Assembly: GCF_001646665.1 (NCBI RefSeq)
Contig: NZ_LWBU01000249.1
Location: 104,907 to 168,906 of the forward strand
DNA: 64,000 nt
Source of the DNA: Streptomyces noursei
GTDB lineage: Bacteria > Actinomycetota > Actinomycetes > Streptomycetales > Streptomycetaceae
Direction of reading: 5' to 3'
The notes under the pieces were generated by a model. It was not told where the DNA came from, did no database searches, and saw only the letters and a program-made list of their open reading frames with translations. Both the position numbers and the translations under genes were made by a program. Below, piece after piece: positions 41,643 through 50,229 of this stretch. Each line of letters opens with the position of its first letter. The stretch's first letter is position 1.

Positions 41643-42779
41643 CTAGCGCCGGCCCGCCGTCCTCGGACCCGCGGCGGCCCGCGGCCCCAGCGCCCGCAGC
41701 CGCCGCTCCAGCGGGTGTTCGACCCAGTGGTAGGCGCACGCCGACAGCGTCAGGCTCACGGCGAGGACGAGGCACCAGACCGCCGCCGTGCCCACCGGGC
41801 CGGCGGGTCCGCCGAAGTGACCGAGCCAGAGGCGGATCACGATCTCGTGGATCAGGTACCAGGCGTACGACCAGTGCCCCAGCCGTACCGGCCAGGTGCC
41901 GCGCAGGCCGGTCGGCCGACCGTCGAGGTCCGCCCGCGCCGCCGCCGCGACCAGCAGGGCGAACAGCGGGGTGGCGAGCAGCTGGGAGGCGGCGTACGGG
42001 CCGTACCAGAGCGCGTCCGGGACGGCGTCGGACCAGGGCACCAGCGCCAGGTGCCAGCCGGCCACCAGCGCCACCGCGGGCCATAGGCCGACCGGCGGCC
42101 GCCACCCGCGGGCCACCGCCAGGCCCGTCACCACGCCCAGCAGGAACTGCGCCGTCCGCGTCAGGGGCAGGTAGTCCTGCGCCCACGCGCGCGTGGCGCC
42201 GTCGGCGATCAGCGCGCCGCCCAGCCACACCAGCACCACGGCCGCGCAGACTCCGCCCGCGATCCACCGCCGGCCGCGCGCTGACCGCACGGCGGGGAGC
42301 GCCATCAGCAGCGGGAAGACGAGGTAGAACCAGGCCTCGTCGCTGAGCGACCAGGCCGCCGGGTTGCCGCCCCGCAGCACCACCGGGTCGGGCACCCAGG
42401 CGTGGACGAGGAGCAGCGAGGCGGCCACCGCGCGGGCCGGAACCTCCTTGCCGAGGGCGAGCCACGCGCCCACCGACAGCACGGTGGTGGCGGCGAGGAG
42501 CGGCCAGATGCGGGCGAACCTGCGCCACAGGAAGACCGGCGCCGGCACCCTCTTCCCGTCGTACGTCCAGGCCAGTACGAATCCGGACAGCACGAAGAAG
42601 AACGTCACCCCGCTGCGCCCGTACCGGACCGCCTCGCCGAGGCCGGGCACTTCGCCCACCTGCCGGGACAGGTGGTAGAGCACCACCAGCAGGGCCGCCC
42701 AGAAGCGCAGTCCGGTGAGGGAGGGGAGCCGGTCCCTGCCGGTCGGCTCGGTGGAGGGGGCGCGGGGCGTGGGAGGCAT
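41643..42779 (-). CDS. Acyltransferase 3 family membrane protein
   Basis: A 378-residue protein with about ten hydrophobic segments. The first block (LPSLTGLRFWAALLVVLYHLSR) carries the conserved His/Arg region of OafA-type acyltransferases, followed by SGVTFFFVLSGFVLAWTY and WSLSDEAWFYLVFPLL. Such enzymes acylate cell-surface sugars, peptidoglycan or antibiotics at the membrane. No partner pathway is visible here. It lies downstream of no clear operon and divergent from the transglutaminase-like gene. Confidence 0.9.
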   Translation of the reverse strand: MPPTPRAPSTEPTGRDRLPSLTGLRFWAALLVVLYHLSRQVGEVPGLGEAVRYGRSGVTFFFVLSGFVLAWTYDGKRVPAPVFLWRRFARIWPLLAATTVLSVGAWLALGKEVPARAVAASLLLVHAWVPDPVVLRGGNPAAWSLSDEAWFYLVFPLLMALPAVRSARGRRWIAGGVCAAVVLVWLGGALIADGATRAWAQDYLPLTRTAQFLLGVVTGLAVARGWRPPVGLWPAVALVAGWHLALVPWSDAVPDALWYGPYAASQLLATPLFALLVAAAARADLDGRPTGLRGTWPVRLGHWSYAWYLIHEIVIRLWLGHFGGPAGPVGTAAVWCLVLAVSLTLSACAYHWVEHPLERRLRALGPRAAAGPRTAGRR

Positions 42780-42946
42780 CCCGCGATTATCCGGCCGGTC
42801 CCGCGCCCGGCCGCCGCGGGGGCGACAGCCGGGGCACGCGGGGGCGGCGGCCGGGGCACGCGGGGCGTCTCGGCCGGGCCGCGGGGCCTGCGCCGGAGGT
42901 CCCGGCCGGTGCCGGGGTGCGCGGGCGGGTGCCGTAGCATCCGGCC

Positions 42947-43705
42947 ATGACGAGCACCCTGTTGACGCCGTGGTGGAAGCGCCAGCCGGTGGCGGCGCCC
43001 GGGGCCGGGGCCGAGGCCGAGGGCTCGGCCGCCGCGACCCGGATCCTCGACCTGCACGCCGCCGGGATCCAGCGGCTGCTGGGTGACGCGCGCGGCGCCG
43101 CGCCCGACGGCGGCGGGGAGCGGACGCTCGTGCTGGCGGCGCACCGCCTCATCAGCGAGCGGGTCCGCCCCGTCTACGCCATGAACGACGCCCAGCCCGC
43201 CTCCCGCACCCTGGCCAGGGGCCGTGGCTCGTGCAGCCAGCGCCTGGCGGTCCTGGAGGCGGTCGCCCGCGCGGCCGGTGTCCGTACCCGGGTGCGCGGG
43301 CTGCTGGTCGACGGCTCGTTCTGGTACCCGCGTTTCCCGCGGCTGCGCCCGCTGGTGCCGGACGCGGTGGTGCTGGCCTGGCCGGAGTTCCGCGTCGACG
43401 GTGCGTGGGTGAACGTCTCCGAGCTGTACGCGCCGCTCGACGTCCTCGGCGCCCGGGATCCGCGGGGCTTCACCAACACCGGATCGCAGACGCTCTTCGA
43501 GGCCCTGTCGTCCACCGCCGTGGACTGGGACGGGTCGATGTGCGGCACGGACAGCTGCCCGTCGTACGACCTGTCGGCCATGGTCCGCCGCGACCTGGGC
43601 CGGTTCTCCTCCCGCGACGAGCTGTTCGCGGCGCACGGCCAGACGCTGTGCCTGCCGGCGAGGGTGGCCGGCGGTGCGGTCCTCGGCCGGATGACTCCGG
43701 CGTGA
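42947..43705 (+). CDS. Transglutaminase-like protein, probably catalytically altered
   Basis: The 252-residue protein has the TGase-core start RGSCSQRLAVLEAVARAAGV, with Cys96 at the nucleophile position. The strand that usually bears the catalytic histidine as H-x-W reads LAWPEF, with Leu143 in place of His. The following VDGAWVNVSELY lacks the expected VDP aspartate. It is therefore either an inactive fold relative or an enzyme using other residues. There is no signal peptide. The ATG at 42947 begins a normal first helix; the ribosome binding site is weak. Confidence 0.75.
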   Translation: MTSTLLTPWWKRQPVAAPGAGAEAEGSAAATRILDLHAAGIQRLLGDARGAAPDGGGERTLVLAAHRLISERVRPVYAMNDAQPASRTLARGRGSCSQRLAVLEAVARAAGVRTRVRGLLVDGSFWYPRFPRLRPLVPDAVVLAWPEFRVDGAWVNVSELYAPLDVLGARDPRGFTNTGSQTLFEALSSTAVDWDGSMCGTDSCPSYDLSAMVRRDLGRFSSRDELFAAHGQTLCLPARVAGGAVLGRMTPA

Positions 43706-43773
43706 GGTGACGGGGAGGGCTCACGGCCGCGGCCCGACGGGGACGCCACCACGGAGCCGAAAGCCCGTTCGCC

Positions 43774-43795
43774 GGCGCCGTCCGGTGACGGCGCC
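43774..43795 (-). terminator. Terminator of the TPM-like gene
   Basis: A 9-base-pair stem GGCGCCGTC/GACGGCGCC with a CGGT loop starts directly after the stop codon of the gene to its right. Confidence 0.7.
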
Positions 43796-45127
43796 TCAGA
43801 ACCCGCCGCCGCCGAAGTCGCCGCCGCCGAAGCCCCCGCCGTCGCCGAACCCGCCGCCCCCGCCGAAGTCCGAGGCGTTGAAGTCGCCGCCGGAGAAGTC
43901 GCCGCCCTCGTACCCGCCGCCGCCGTACTCCCCCGCGTACGCCGGGGTGGAGAGCATGGAGCCCAGCATGGTGCCCATCAGCAGACCGGGCAGGAGGCCG
44001 CCGCCGAAGTACCCGCCCGCCCACGGCCCGTACGCCGGTCCCGCCTCCCAGTAGGGACGGCGGCCGTACTCGGTGTCCACGGTGCGGGCCATGGGGTCCT
44101 CGCCCTGCGCCAGCCGTGCGGCGTCCGCCGCGCAGACCGGCACCTCGCGCACCGCGCCGCCGGACGGCGACCACTCCACCTCGGTGGCGGCCGGGCCGTG
44201 GCGCGGGTCGAAGAAGCAGGGCGCCCGCCGCTCGGGAAGCGGGCGGCCCTCGCGGCGGGCGGACAGGACGGCCAGCGCGTAGCGGCCGTCCTCGAGGGCC
44301 TCGGTCACGCCCCGTACGTCGTGGGGGTGCCGGGCCTGGCCCATCAGTGTCTTGGCCTTGTCGTACGAGTCGAGGGCCCGCTCGTAGTCGGCGCGCATCG
44401 CGTCGTCGGCGCCCTTCTCGCCCGGGTGGAAGTCGAGCCGGTCGAGCTCTTCGCCGTAGGCGGTGATGTCCTCGTCGACGACGACCCGCAGCTTGTCCAG
44501 TGCTTCCTGTTCCTCCTGGTAGCGCCGGCGCCGCTTGCGGCGGGTGACGGTGAGGGCGGTGGCGCCGCCCGCTGCGGCCAGGGCGCCGATCGTGATCAGT
44601 CCGGCGACGGGGACGCTCTCGCCCGGCACCCCGGACCAGCTGTCGGGGGCGTCGCCGCGCACCTGCGGAAGGGCCTGGTCGACGAAGTTGTTCAGCTCCG
44701 TGGTCGCGTCCACGCCGGGCTGCCGGACGGACTCCACGACGTTCTGCACGGCCCGGTCCGGCATCACGGCCCGGTCGGCCCCGGCGGCGAAGGCGTCACC
44801 GAGGCGCACCCCGTACAGGCCGGTGATGCCGGTCTGGGTGCGGAGGTTCTGGAGCAGGCCCTGCTGCGGGAACTCCGCCGTGGCGGGCAGCACCGCCACG
44901 AAGACGGGTTTGTCGGCTTCGCGGATCCGGTCCGCCAGGGCGTCGGCCGCGGGCTTGGGCAGCTGGTCGGCGGCGTCGGGGTGGACGTACACCGGGCCCT
45001 GCTTCAGCGCCTCGGCGGCGTCCTGGAGACCCGTGGCCCTGGCGCCCGCGGTCGGGGTCAGGGCCAGGAGCAGCAGCAGTGTCAGCCCCGCCAGGGCCGA
45101 CAGAAGGGTGAGCGGCCTGGTCCTCAT
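43796..45127 (-). CDS. TPM-domain-like membrane protein with Gly-rich tail
   Basis: The 443-residue protein has a Sec signal (LLSALAGLTLLLLLALTPTAGA), an extracellular domain to about residue 170 resembling TPM/YgcG-like modules, a transmembrane helix (VAGLITIGALAAAGGATALTV), a charged coiled-coil-like cytoplasmic region (RRRRYQEEQEALDKLRVVVDE), and a C-terminal Gly/Phe/Asp-rich tail (GGGGFGDGGGFGGG). The tail suggests a surface-associated or phase-separating segment. Function is unknown. It is divergent from the RsbQ-like gene. Confidence 0.8.
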   Translation of the reverse strand: MRTRPLTLLSALAGLTLLLLLALTPTAGARATGLQDAAEALKQGPVYVHPDAADQLPKPAADALADRIREADKPVFVAVLPATAEFPQQGLLQNLRTQTGITGLYGVRLGDAFAAGADRAVMPDRAVQNVVESVRQPGVDATTELNNFVDQALPQVRGDAPDSWSGVPGESVPVAGLITIGALAAAGGATALTVTRRKRRRRYQEEQEALDKLRVVVDEDITAYGEELDRLDFHPGEKGADDAMRADYERALDSYDKAKTLMGQARHPHDVRGVTEALEDGRYALAVLSARREGRPLPERRAPCFFDPRHGPAATEVEWSPSGGAVREVPVCAADAARLAQGEDPMARTVDTEYGRRPYWEAGPAYGPWAGGYFGGGLLPGLLMGTMLGSMLSTPAYAGEYGGGGYEGGDFSGGDFNASDFGGGGGFGDGGGFGGGDFGGGGF

Positions 45128-45210
45128 AGCATCGACGCTACCCCAAAAGAGGGTAAAGGGGACATAACAGTACGGGAGAATGGAACCGGGCCCAGTGGGA
45201 GGATGCTCGG

Positions 45211-46017
45211 ATGGACATTCGTCGGCGGAACAACGTCTCGGTGATCGGCCGCGAGGACGGCCCGGCCCTGGTGCTCGCCCACGGGTTCGGCTGCGACCAG
45301 AACCTGTGGCGCCTGGTGGCGCCCGCGCTGGCCGAGGAGTTCCGCGTGGTGCTGTTCGACTACGTCGGCGCCGGCGGGTCGGACCTGTCGGCCTGGGACC
45401 CCGAGCGGTACTCCACCCTCGACGGGTACGCCGAGGACGTCCTCGACGTCTGCCGCGAGCTGGGCCTGCGCGACGCCGTGTTCGTCGGCCACTCCGTGAG
45501 CGCGATGGCCGGGGTGGTGGCCTCGGCCAGGGAACCCGGCCGGTTCGGCAGGCTGGTGCTGCTGACCCCGTCCCCCCGCTACATCGACGACGACGGCTAC
45601 CGGGGCGGGTTCAGCAAGGAGGACATCGACGAACTGCTGGAGTCCCTGGACGCGAACTACCTCGGCTGGTCGGGCGTGATGGCCCCCGTGATCATGGGCG
45701 CTCCCGACCGCCCGGAACTGGGCGAGGAGCTCACCAACGCCTTCTGCCGCACCGACCCGGACATCGCCCGCGTCTTCGCCCGCACCACGTTCCTGAGCGA
45801 CAGCAGGGACGACCTGGCCGGGGTGGCCGTGCCGACGCTGGTCGTGGAGTGCGCCGAGGACGTGATCGCCCCGCGCGAGGTGGGCGCCTACGTGCACGCC
45901 GCCATCCCCGGCAGCCGCCTGGTCACCCTGGACGCCACGGGGCACTGCCCGCAGCTCAGCGCACCCGAGGCGACCGTGGAGGCGATCCGGTCCTTCCTCC
46001 GGGACGGCGAACGGTGA
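45211..46017 (+). CDS. RsbQ-like alpha/beta hydrolase
   Basis: This 268-residue hydrolase closely follows B. subtilis RsbQ: GFGCDQNLW, DYVGAGGSDLS, GHSVSAMA, NYLGWSGVMAP and FCRTDPDIA all have direct counterparts. The catalytic triad is Ser95, Asp217 and His245, at almost the same positions as in RsbQ (96, 219, 247). RsbQ hydrolyses or senses a small hydrophobic molecule and activates the RsbP phosphatase in energy stress. The next gene encodes an RsbP-like protein and starts within the stop of this one (GTGA). ATG at 45211 follows GGGAGG. Confidence 0.93.
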   Translation: MDIRRRNNVSVIGREDGPALVLAHGFGCDQNLWRLVAPALAEEFRVVLFDYVGAGGSDLSAWDPERYSTLDGYAEDVLDVCRELGLRDAVFVGHSVSAMAGVVASAREPGRFGRLVLLTPSPRYIDDDGYRGGFSKEDIDELLESLDANYLGWSGVMAPVIMGAPDRPELGEELTNAFCRTDPDIARVFARTTFLSDSRDDLAGVAVPTLVVECAEDVIAPREVGAYVHAAIPGSRLVTLDATGHCPQLSAPEATVEAIRSFLRDGER

Positions 46018-47300
46018 GCCCCCGGGAACCGGCCCCGCCGCCGCAGGACGCCGGCTCCCTGGCCGAGCAGGCCGCCGCGGTGGCGCCGCTGCTGGAGGAC
46101 TCCGCCGAGGACCTGTACGAGAACGCGCCCTGCGGCTACCTGTCCACCCTGATGAACGGCACCCTCGCCAAGGTCAACGGCACGCTGCTGTCCTGGCTCG
46201 GTTACCGCCGGGAGGAGCTGGTCGGCCGCAGGCGCTTCGCCGACCTGCTGACGATCGGCGGGAAGCTCTACCACGAGACGCACTTCGCGCCGCTGCTGCA
46301 GATGCAGGGCGAGGTCCACGGGATCGCCATGGAGCTCAAGGCGGCGGACGGCGCCCGGCTGCCCGTACTGGTCACCTCCGTCGTCAAGACCGACGCCGCC
46401 GGCGAGCCCCTGCTGATCCGCACCACCGTCACCGACGCCCGCGACCGCCGCGCCTACGAGCAGGAGCTGCTGCGCGCCCGCCGCGCCGCCGAGGAGGCGC
46501 ACCGGGAGGCGGAGCGCAGCCGTGAGCACCTGCACGAGGTGGTCGCCGTCCTCCAGCGCAGCCTGCTGCCCCCGTCGCTGCCGCTCGTGCCCGGCCTGGA
46601 GACCGCCGCCCACTACCACACGGCCTCCCCCGACCACCTGGGCGGCGACTTCTACGACCTGTTCTCGCTGGGCGGCGGGCGCTGGGCCTTCTGCCTGGGC
46701 GACGTGTGCGGCAAGGGGCCCGAGGCCGCGGCCGTCACCTCGCTCGCCCGCCACACGCTGCGGGCCGCGGCCATGAACGACCCGGATCCCGAGGCCGTGC
46801 TGCACACCCTGAACTCGGTCCTGTACGAGCGGTACACGGGCGACGACCCGCGCTACTGCACCGTCGTCCTCGGGCTGCTGGAGGCGGCGGGCCTGCGGGA
46901 CACCGGGTTCGACATCACCCTCGCCGGGGGCGGGCACCCGCCCGCGCTGCTGCTCCGGGACGACGGCACCGCCCGCTACGTCCCCACGCCCGGCGGCGTC
47001 CTCATCGGGATCCTGCCCCGGTCGTCCGTCACGGTCGTCCGCACCCGGCTGGAACCCGGGGACACGCTCGTGCTCTACACCGACGGCCTGACGGAGGCCC
47101 GCACCCCCGCGGGGCGGTACGGTGACGAGCAGCTCCTCGCCCATGTCTCCGCACTGGCGCCCTCGGGGGCGGAACCCACCGTCAAGGCACTCACCGATCT
47201 GCTGGAGAGCTTCGGCAACGGCCTCGACGACGACACCGCCATACTCGCCCTGGGCGTCCCCGCCCGCGCTCACGAGAACCCGACATCCTCACCATGCTGA
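46014..47300 (+). CDS. RsbP-like PAS-SpoIIE PP2C phosphatase
   Basis: The 428-residue protein has a PAS domain (about residues 35-140, LYENAPCGYLSTLMNGTLAKVN), a coiled-coil linker (YEQELLRARRAAEEAHREAER), and a SpoIIE-type PP2C domain with the metal sites GGDFYDLF, LGDVCGKG and DDDTAILAL. By analogy with RsbP it dephosphorylates the anti-sigma antagonist encoded next, when activated through its PAS domain by the RsbQ-like protein. It overlaps the genes on both sides (4 and 7 bases), giving strict translational coupling. Confidence 0.93.
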   Translation: MSPREPAPPPQDAGSLAEQAAAVAPLLEDSAEDLYENAPCGYLSTLMNGTLAKVNGTLLSWLGYRREELVGRRRFADLLTIGGKLYHETHFAPLLQMQGEVHGIAMELKAADGARLPVLVTSVVKTDAAGEPLLIRTTVTDARDRRAYEQELLRARRAAEEAHREAERSREHLHEVVAVLQRSLLPPSLPLVPGLETAAHYHTASPDHLGGDFYDLFSLGGGRWAFCLGDVCGKGPEAAAVTSLARHTLRAAAMNDPDPEAVLHTLNSVLYERYTGDDPRYCTVVLGLLEAAGLRDTGFDITLAGGGHPPALLLRDDGTARYVPTPGGVLIGILPRSSVTVVRTRLEPGDTLVLYTDGLTEARTPAGRYGDEQLLAHVSALAPSGAEPTVKALTDLLESFGNGLDDDTAILALGVPARAHENPTSSPC

Positions 47301-47629
47301 AGACCACCACACGCCACACACCCGACGGCCCCGTGCTGGACGTCCACGGAGACCTGGACTTCCACACGGTCCCCGACTTCCGCAAGACCCTGGAGGGCGT
47401 GTCCCTGCTGCGGGGGCAGCGCCTCGTGCTGAACCTCGCCGGTCTGCGGTTCTGCGACTCCAGCGGCATCACCGCCTTCCTCGTCGCCCGCAACCTGGCC
47501 GCGACGGCCGGCGCGGAGGTCGCCCTGACCGCGGTGCCGGAGCCCACGTTCCGCGTCCTGCGCCTCGTGGGACTCGACCAGGTCTTCCCGATCGAGCCGG
47601 CGGAGCGGGCCGGGGCGGACAGCGCCTGA
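47294..47629 (+). CDS. STAS-domain anti-sigma factor antagonist (RsbV-like)
   Basis: A 111-residue STAS protein. FCDSSGITAF holds the phosphorylatable serine (Ser56 after Asp55), the site removed by PP2C phosphatases and modified by anti-sigma kinases. When unphosphorylated it would bind an anti-sigma factor and release a sigma factor. No anti-sigma (RsbW) or sigma gene is present in the window, so its partner must be elsewhere. Its ATG lies seven bases inside the phosphatase gene. Confidence 0.93.
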   Translation: MLKTTTRHTPDGPVLDVHGDLDFHTVPDFRKTLEGVSLLRGQRLVLNLAGLRFCDSSGITAFLVARNLAATAGAEVALTAVPEPTFRVLRLVGLDQVFPIEPAERAGADSA

Positions 47630-47683
47630 GCCGGCGGCGCCGCCCCGCCGGCGGCCGGGGCGGGCCGCGCTCGGCGGCACCGC

Positions 47684-49315
47684 CTACTCGGCCGGGTCCA
47701 CGCCCGCGCGCAGCAGCCCGTACGTGTACGCGTCCTCCAGGGCCTGCCAGGACGCGGCGATGACGTTCTCGCCCACGCCGACCGTCGCCCAGTCGCCCTC
47801 GCCGTCGGTCGTGGTGATCAGGACCCGGGTCGTGGACTGCGTACCGTGCTTGCCCTCCAGGATGCGGACCTTGTAGTCCACCAGCTCCAGCTTCGCGAGC
47901 TGCGGGTAGATCCGTTCGAGGCCCGCGCGCATGGCGAGGTCGAGGGCGTTGACCGGGCCGTTGCCCTCGGCGGTGGCGACGATCCGCTCGCCCTTGGCCC
48001 ACAGCTTGACGGTGGCCTCGTTGGCGTGGGTGCCGTCGGGGCGGTCCTCGACGATCGCGCGCCACGACTCGGTACGGAAGTAGCGGCGGGCGCGCCCCTC
48101 GACCTCGGCGCGCAGCAGCAGTTCGAAGGAGGCGTCGGCGGCCTCGTAGGTGTAGCCCTTGAGCTCGCGCTCCTTGACTCGCTCGACGACCCGGGAGACC
48201 AGGGCGCGGTCGTCTCCGAGGTCGACCCCCAGTTCCTTGCCCTTCAGCTCGATGGAGGCGCGGCCGGCCATGTCGGAGACGAGCATCCGCATGGTGTTGC
48301 CGACCCGCTCGGGGTCGATGTGCTGGTACAGGTCGGGGTCGACCTTGATGGCGGAGGCGTGCAGGCCGGCCTTGTGGGCGAAGGCGGAGACGCCGACGTA
48401 CGGCTGGTGGGTGGAGGGGGTCAGGTTGACCACCTCGGCGATGGCGTGCGAGATGCGCGTCATCTCCTTGAGGGCCCCGTCGGGGAGCACCTTCTTGCCG
48501 TACTTCAGTTCCAGGGCGGCGACGACCGGGAAGAGGTTGGCGTTGCCGACGCGCTCGCCGTAGCCGTTGGCGGTGCACTGGACGTGGGTGGCGCCCGCGT
48601 CGACGGCGGCGAGGGTGTTGGCGACGGCGCAGCCGGTGTCGTCCTGGGCGTGGATGCCGAGGCGGGCCCCGGTGTCGGCGAGGACGGTGGCGACGACGGC
48701 CTGGATCTGGGCGGGGAGCATGCCGCCGTTGGTGTCGCACAGGATGACGACGTCCGCACCGGCCTCGGCGGCGGCGCGGACGACGGCCTTGGCGTACTCC
48801 GGGTTGGCCCGGTAGCCGTCGAAGAAGTGCTCGCAGTCGACGAACACGCGACGGCCCTGCTCGCGCAGGTACGTCACGGTGTCGCGGACCATGGCGACGT
48901 TCTCGTCCAGGGTGGTGCGCAGCGCCAGCTCGACGTGCCGGTCGTGCGACTTGGCGACCAGTGTGATGACGGGGGCGCCGGAATCGAGGAGCGCCTTGAC
49001 CTGCGGGTCCTCGGCGGCGGTGGCGCCGGCGCGGCGGGTGGAGCCGAAGGCGACGAGCTGCGCGTTGCGGAAGCGGATCTCCTGCTTGGCGCGGGCGAAG
49101 AACTCGGTGTCGCGCGGGTTGGCCCCGGGCCAGCCGCCCTCGATGAAGCCGACGCCGAAGTCGTCCAGGTGCCGGGCGATGGTCAGCTTGTCCGCGACGG
49201 TGAGGTTGATGCCCTCGCGCTGGGCGCCGTCGCGCAGCGTGGTGTCGAAGACGTGGAAGCTGTCGTCGGCGGCGTCGGCGGCGACGGTGGGAAGACTGTC
49301 GGTCTCCGTGGTCAT
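47684..49315 (-). CDS. cimA: (R)-Citramalate synthase
   Basis: CimA condenses pyruvate with acetyl-CoA to citramalate, the threonine-independent route to 2-oxobutyrate and isoleucine. The 543-residue protein has the DRE-TIM signature FDTTLRDGAQREGIN, the metal-binding HAQDDTGCAVAN, the signature CTANGYGERVGN, and a C-terminal LeuA allosteric dimer domain (feedback by isoleucine in family members). Its products can enter the LeuCD and LeuB steps, genes for which lie in the same window. GGAG lies 12 bases before the ATG. A hairpin terminator and a short leader ORF lie upstream. Confidence 0.93.
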   Translation of the reverse strand: MTTETDSLPTVAADAADDSFHVFDTTLRDGAQREGINLTVADKLTIARHLDDFGVGFIEGGWPGANPRDTEFFARAKQEIRFRNAQLVAFGSTRRAGATAAEDPQVKALLDSGAPVITLVAKSHDRHVELALRTTLDENVAMVRDTVTYLREQGRRVFVDCEHFFDGYRANPEYAKAVVRAAAEAGADVVILCDTNGGMLPAQIQAVVATVLADTGARLGIHAQDDTGCAVANTLAAVDAGATHVQCTANGYGERVGNANLFPVVAALELKYGKKVLPDGALKEMTRISHAIAEVVNLTPSTHQPYVGVSAFAHKAGLHASAIKVDPDLYQHIDPERVGNTMRMLVSDMAGRASIELKGKELGVDLGDDRALVSRVVERVKERELKGYTYEAADASFELLLRAEVEGRARRYFRTESWRAIVEDRPDGTHANEATVKLWAKGERIVATAEGNGPVNALDLAMRAGLERIYPQLAKLELVDYKVRILEGKHGTQSTTRVLITTTDGEGDWATVGVGENVIAASWQALEDAYTYGLLRAGVDPAE

Positions 49316-49418
49316 GACTGTGTTGGCTCCTGTCGGATGTGGCTCCGGACTCCCTGGATCCACCTGCCCCCATTCTCGCGCGCCGCCGTCGCCGGCCGTG
49401 GTGGGCCGGAAAACGAAA

Positions 49419-49444
49419 AGACCCCTCGCGGGTGCGAGAGGTCT
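49419..49444 (-). terminator. Terminator or attenuator in the cimA leader
   Basis: On the minus strand the stem AGACCTCTCGC/GCGAGGGGTCT (one U-G pair) with an ACCC loop is followed by TTTCGTTTTCC, a clear intrinsic terminator. It lies 104 bases before the cimA start and 150 bases after the TetR gene, so it may end the TetR transcript or attenuate cimA. Confidence 0.75.
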
Positions 49445-49495
49445 GCGCGCGGGTCTGAGACACGGTGTCCACTGCCGCGGTGGTTCTGCCGCGAT

Positions 49496-49552
49496 TCAGT
49501 GGTCACTGCGGACCGGCGCGCTGCTGCCCATAATCATGGTGGTAGCAAGCAC
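49496..49552 (-). CDS. Possible 18-residue leader peptide
   Basis: GTG at 49552 opens an 18-codon ORF, (V)LATTMIMGSSAPVRSDH, ending 52 bases before the terminator hairpin. It contains ATT for Ile and CTT for Leu, both very rare codons in this GC-rich genome, next to Met codons. Translation could steer the terminator. No clear ribosome binding site is visible, and the ORF could be chance. Confidence 0.3.
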   Translation of the reverse strand: MLATTMIMGSSAPVRSDH

Positions 49553-49596
49553 GTCCGGCAGTCTGCCACAGACGGGGGTCCCGGTGGACCCGGGTC

Positions 49597-50229
49597 TCAC
49601 ATTCCGGGCGTCCCGGGGACGAGCGTGTCCGCGAGGAAGTCGCGGACGTGGCCGAGGACGGTCTCGCGGCCGGTGCCCGGTATGCCGACGGCGACGTGGA
49701 CGCTGAAGCCGTCGAGCAGGGCGCGCAGGCGGGCCGCGAAGCGGTCGGGGTCGACGGGGCGCAGTTCGCCCCGTGAGATGCCCTCGGCGAGGAGGGCGAC
49801 CAGGTCGCGGTGCCAGGCGCCCTCGATGGCGGCCTGGCGGGCGCGGGCGTCGGCGTCGGCGTTCTGCGAGCGGTTCCAGACCTCCAGCCAGAGCGTCCAG
49901 TGCGGGTCGCGCGGCCCGTCGGGCACGTACAGGTCGACGTACGCGTCCAGCCGTTCGCGCACCGGCGCCGGGCGGGACAGCAGCGCCCCGCGCTCGGCGC
50001 CGAGGCGGCCCTCGCTCCACTCCAGGGTCTGGAGCAGCAGCTCGTCCTTGGTGCGGAAGTAGTACAGGAGGTGCCCGCTGCTCATCCCGACCTCGCGGCC
50101 GAGCCCCGCCATGGTCAGCCCGTCGAGCCCGCGCTCGGCGATGGTGGCCATGGCGGCGGCGAGCAGGTCCTCCCTCGGCGGGGCGCTGTTGCGCCGCCGG
50201 GCGGCCGGTGTCGTACGGGGTTCGTTCAC
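49597..50229 (-). CDS. TetR-family transcriptional regulator
   Basis: The 210-residue protein has an N-terminal helix-turn-helix (LLAAAMATIAERGLDGLTMAGLGREVGMSSGHLLYYFRTK split over about residues 20-65) and a C-terminal ligand domain of the BetI/YcdC type (TetR_C_6-like). Its GTG start overlaps the agmatine deiminase stop (GTGA), so it belongs to the urease-agmatine deiminase operon and probably regulates it. Two 16-base operator-like repeats at the operon head are candidates for its binding sites. Confidence 0.9.
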   Translation of the reverse strand: MNEPRTTPAARRRNSAPPREDLLAAAMATIAERGLDGLTMAGLGREVGMSSGHLLYYFRTKDELLLQTLEWSEGRLGAERGALLSRPAPVRERLDAYVDLYVPDGPRDPHWTLWLEVWNRSQNADADARARQAAIEGAWHRDLVALLAEGISRGELRPVDPDRFAARLRALLDGFSVHVAVGIPGTGRETVLGHVRDFLADTLVPGTPGM

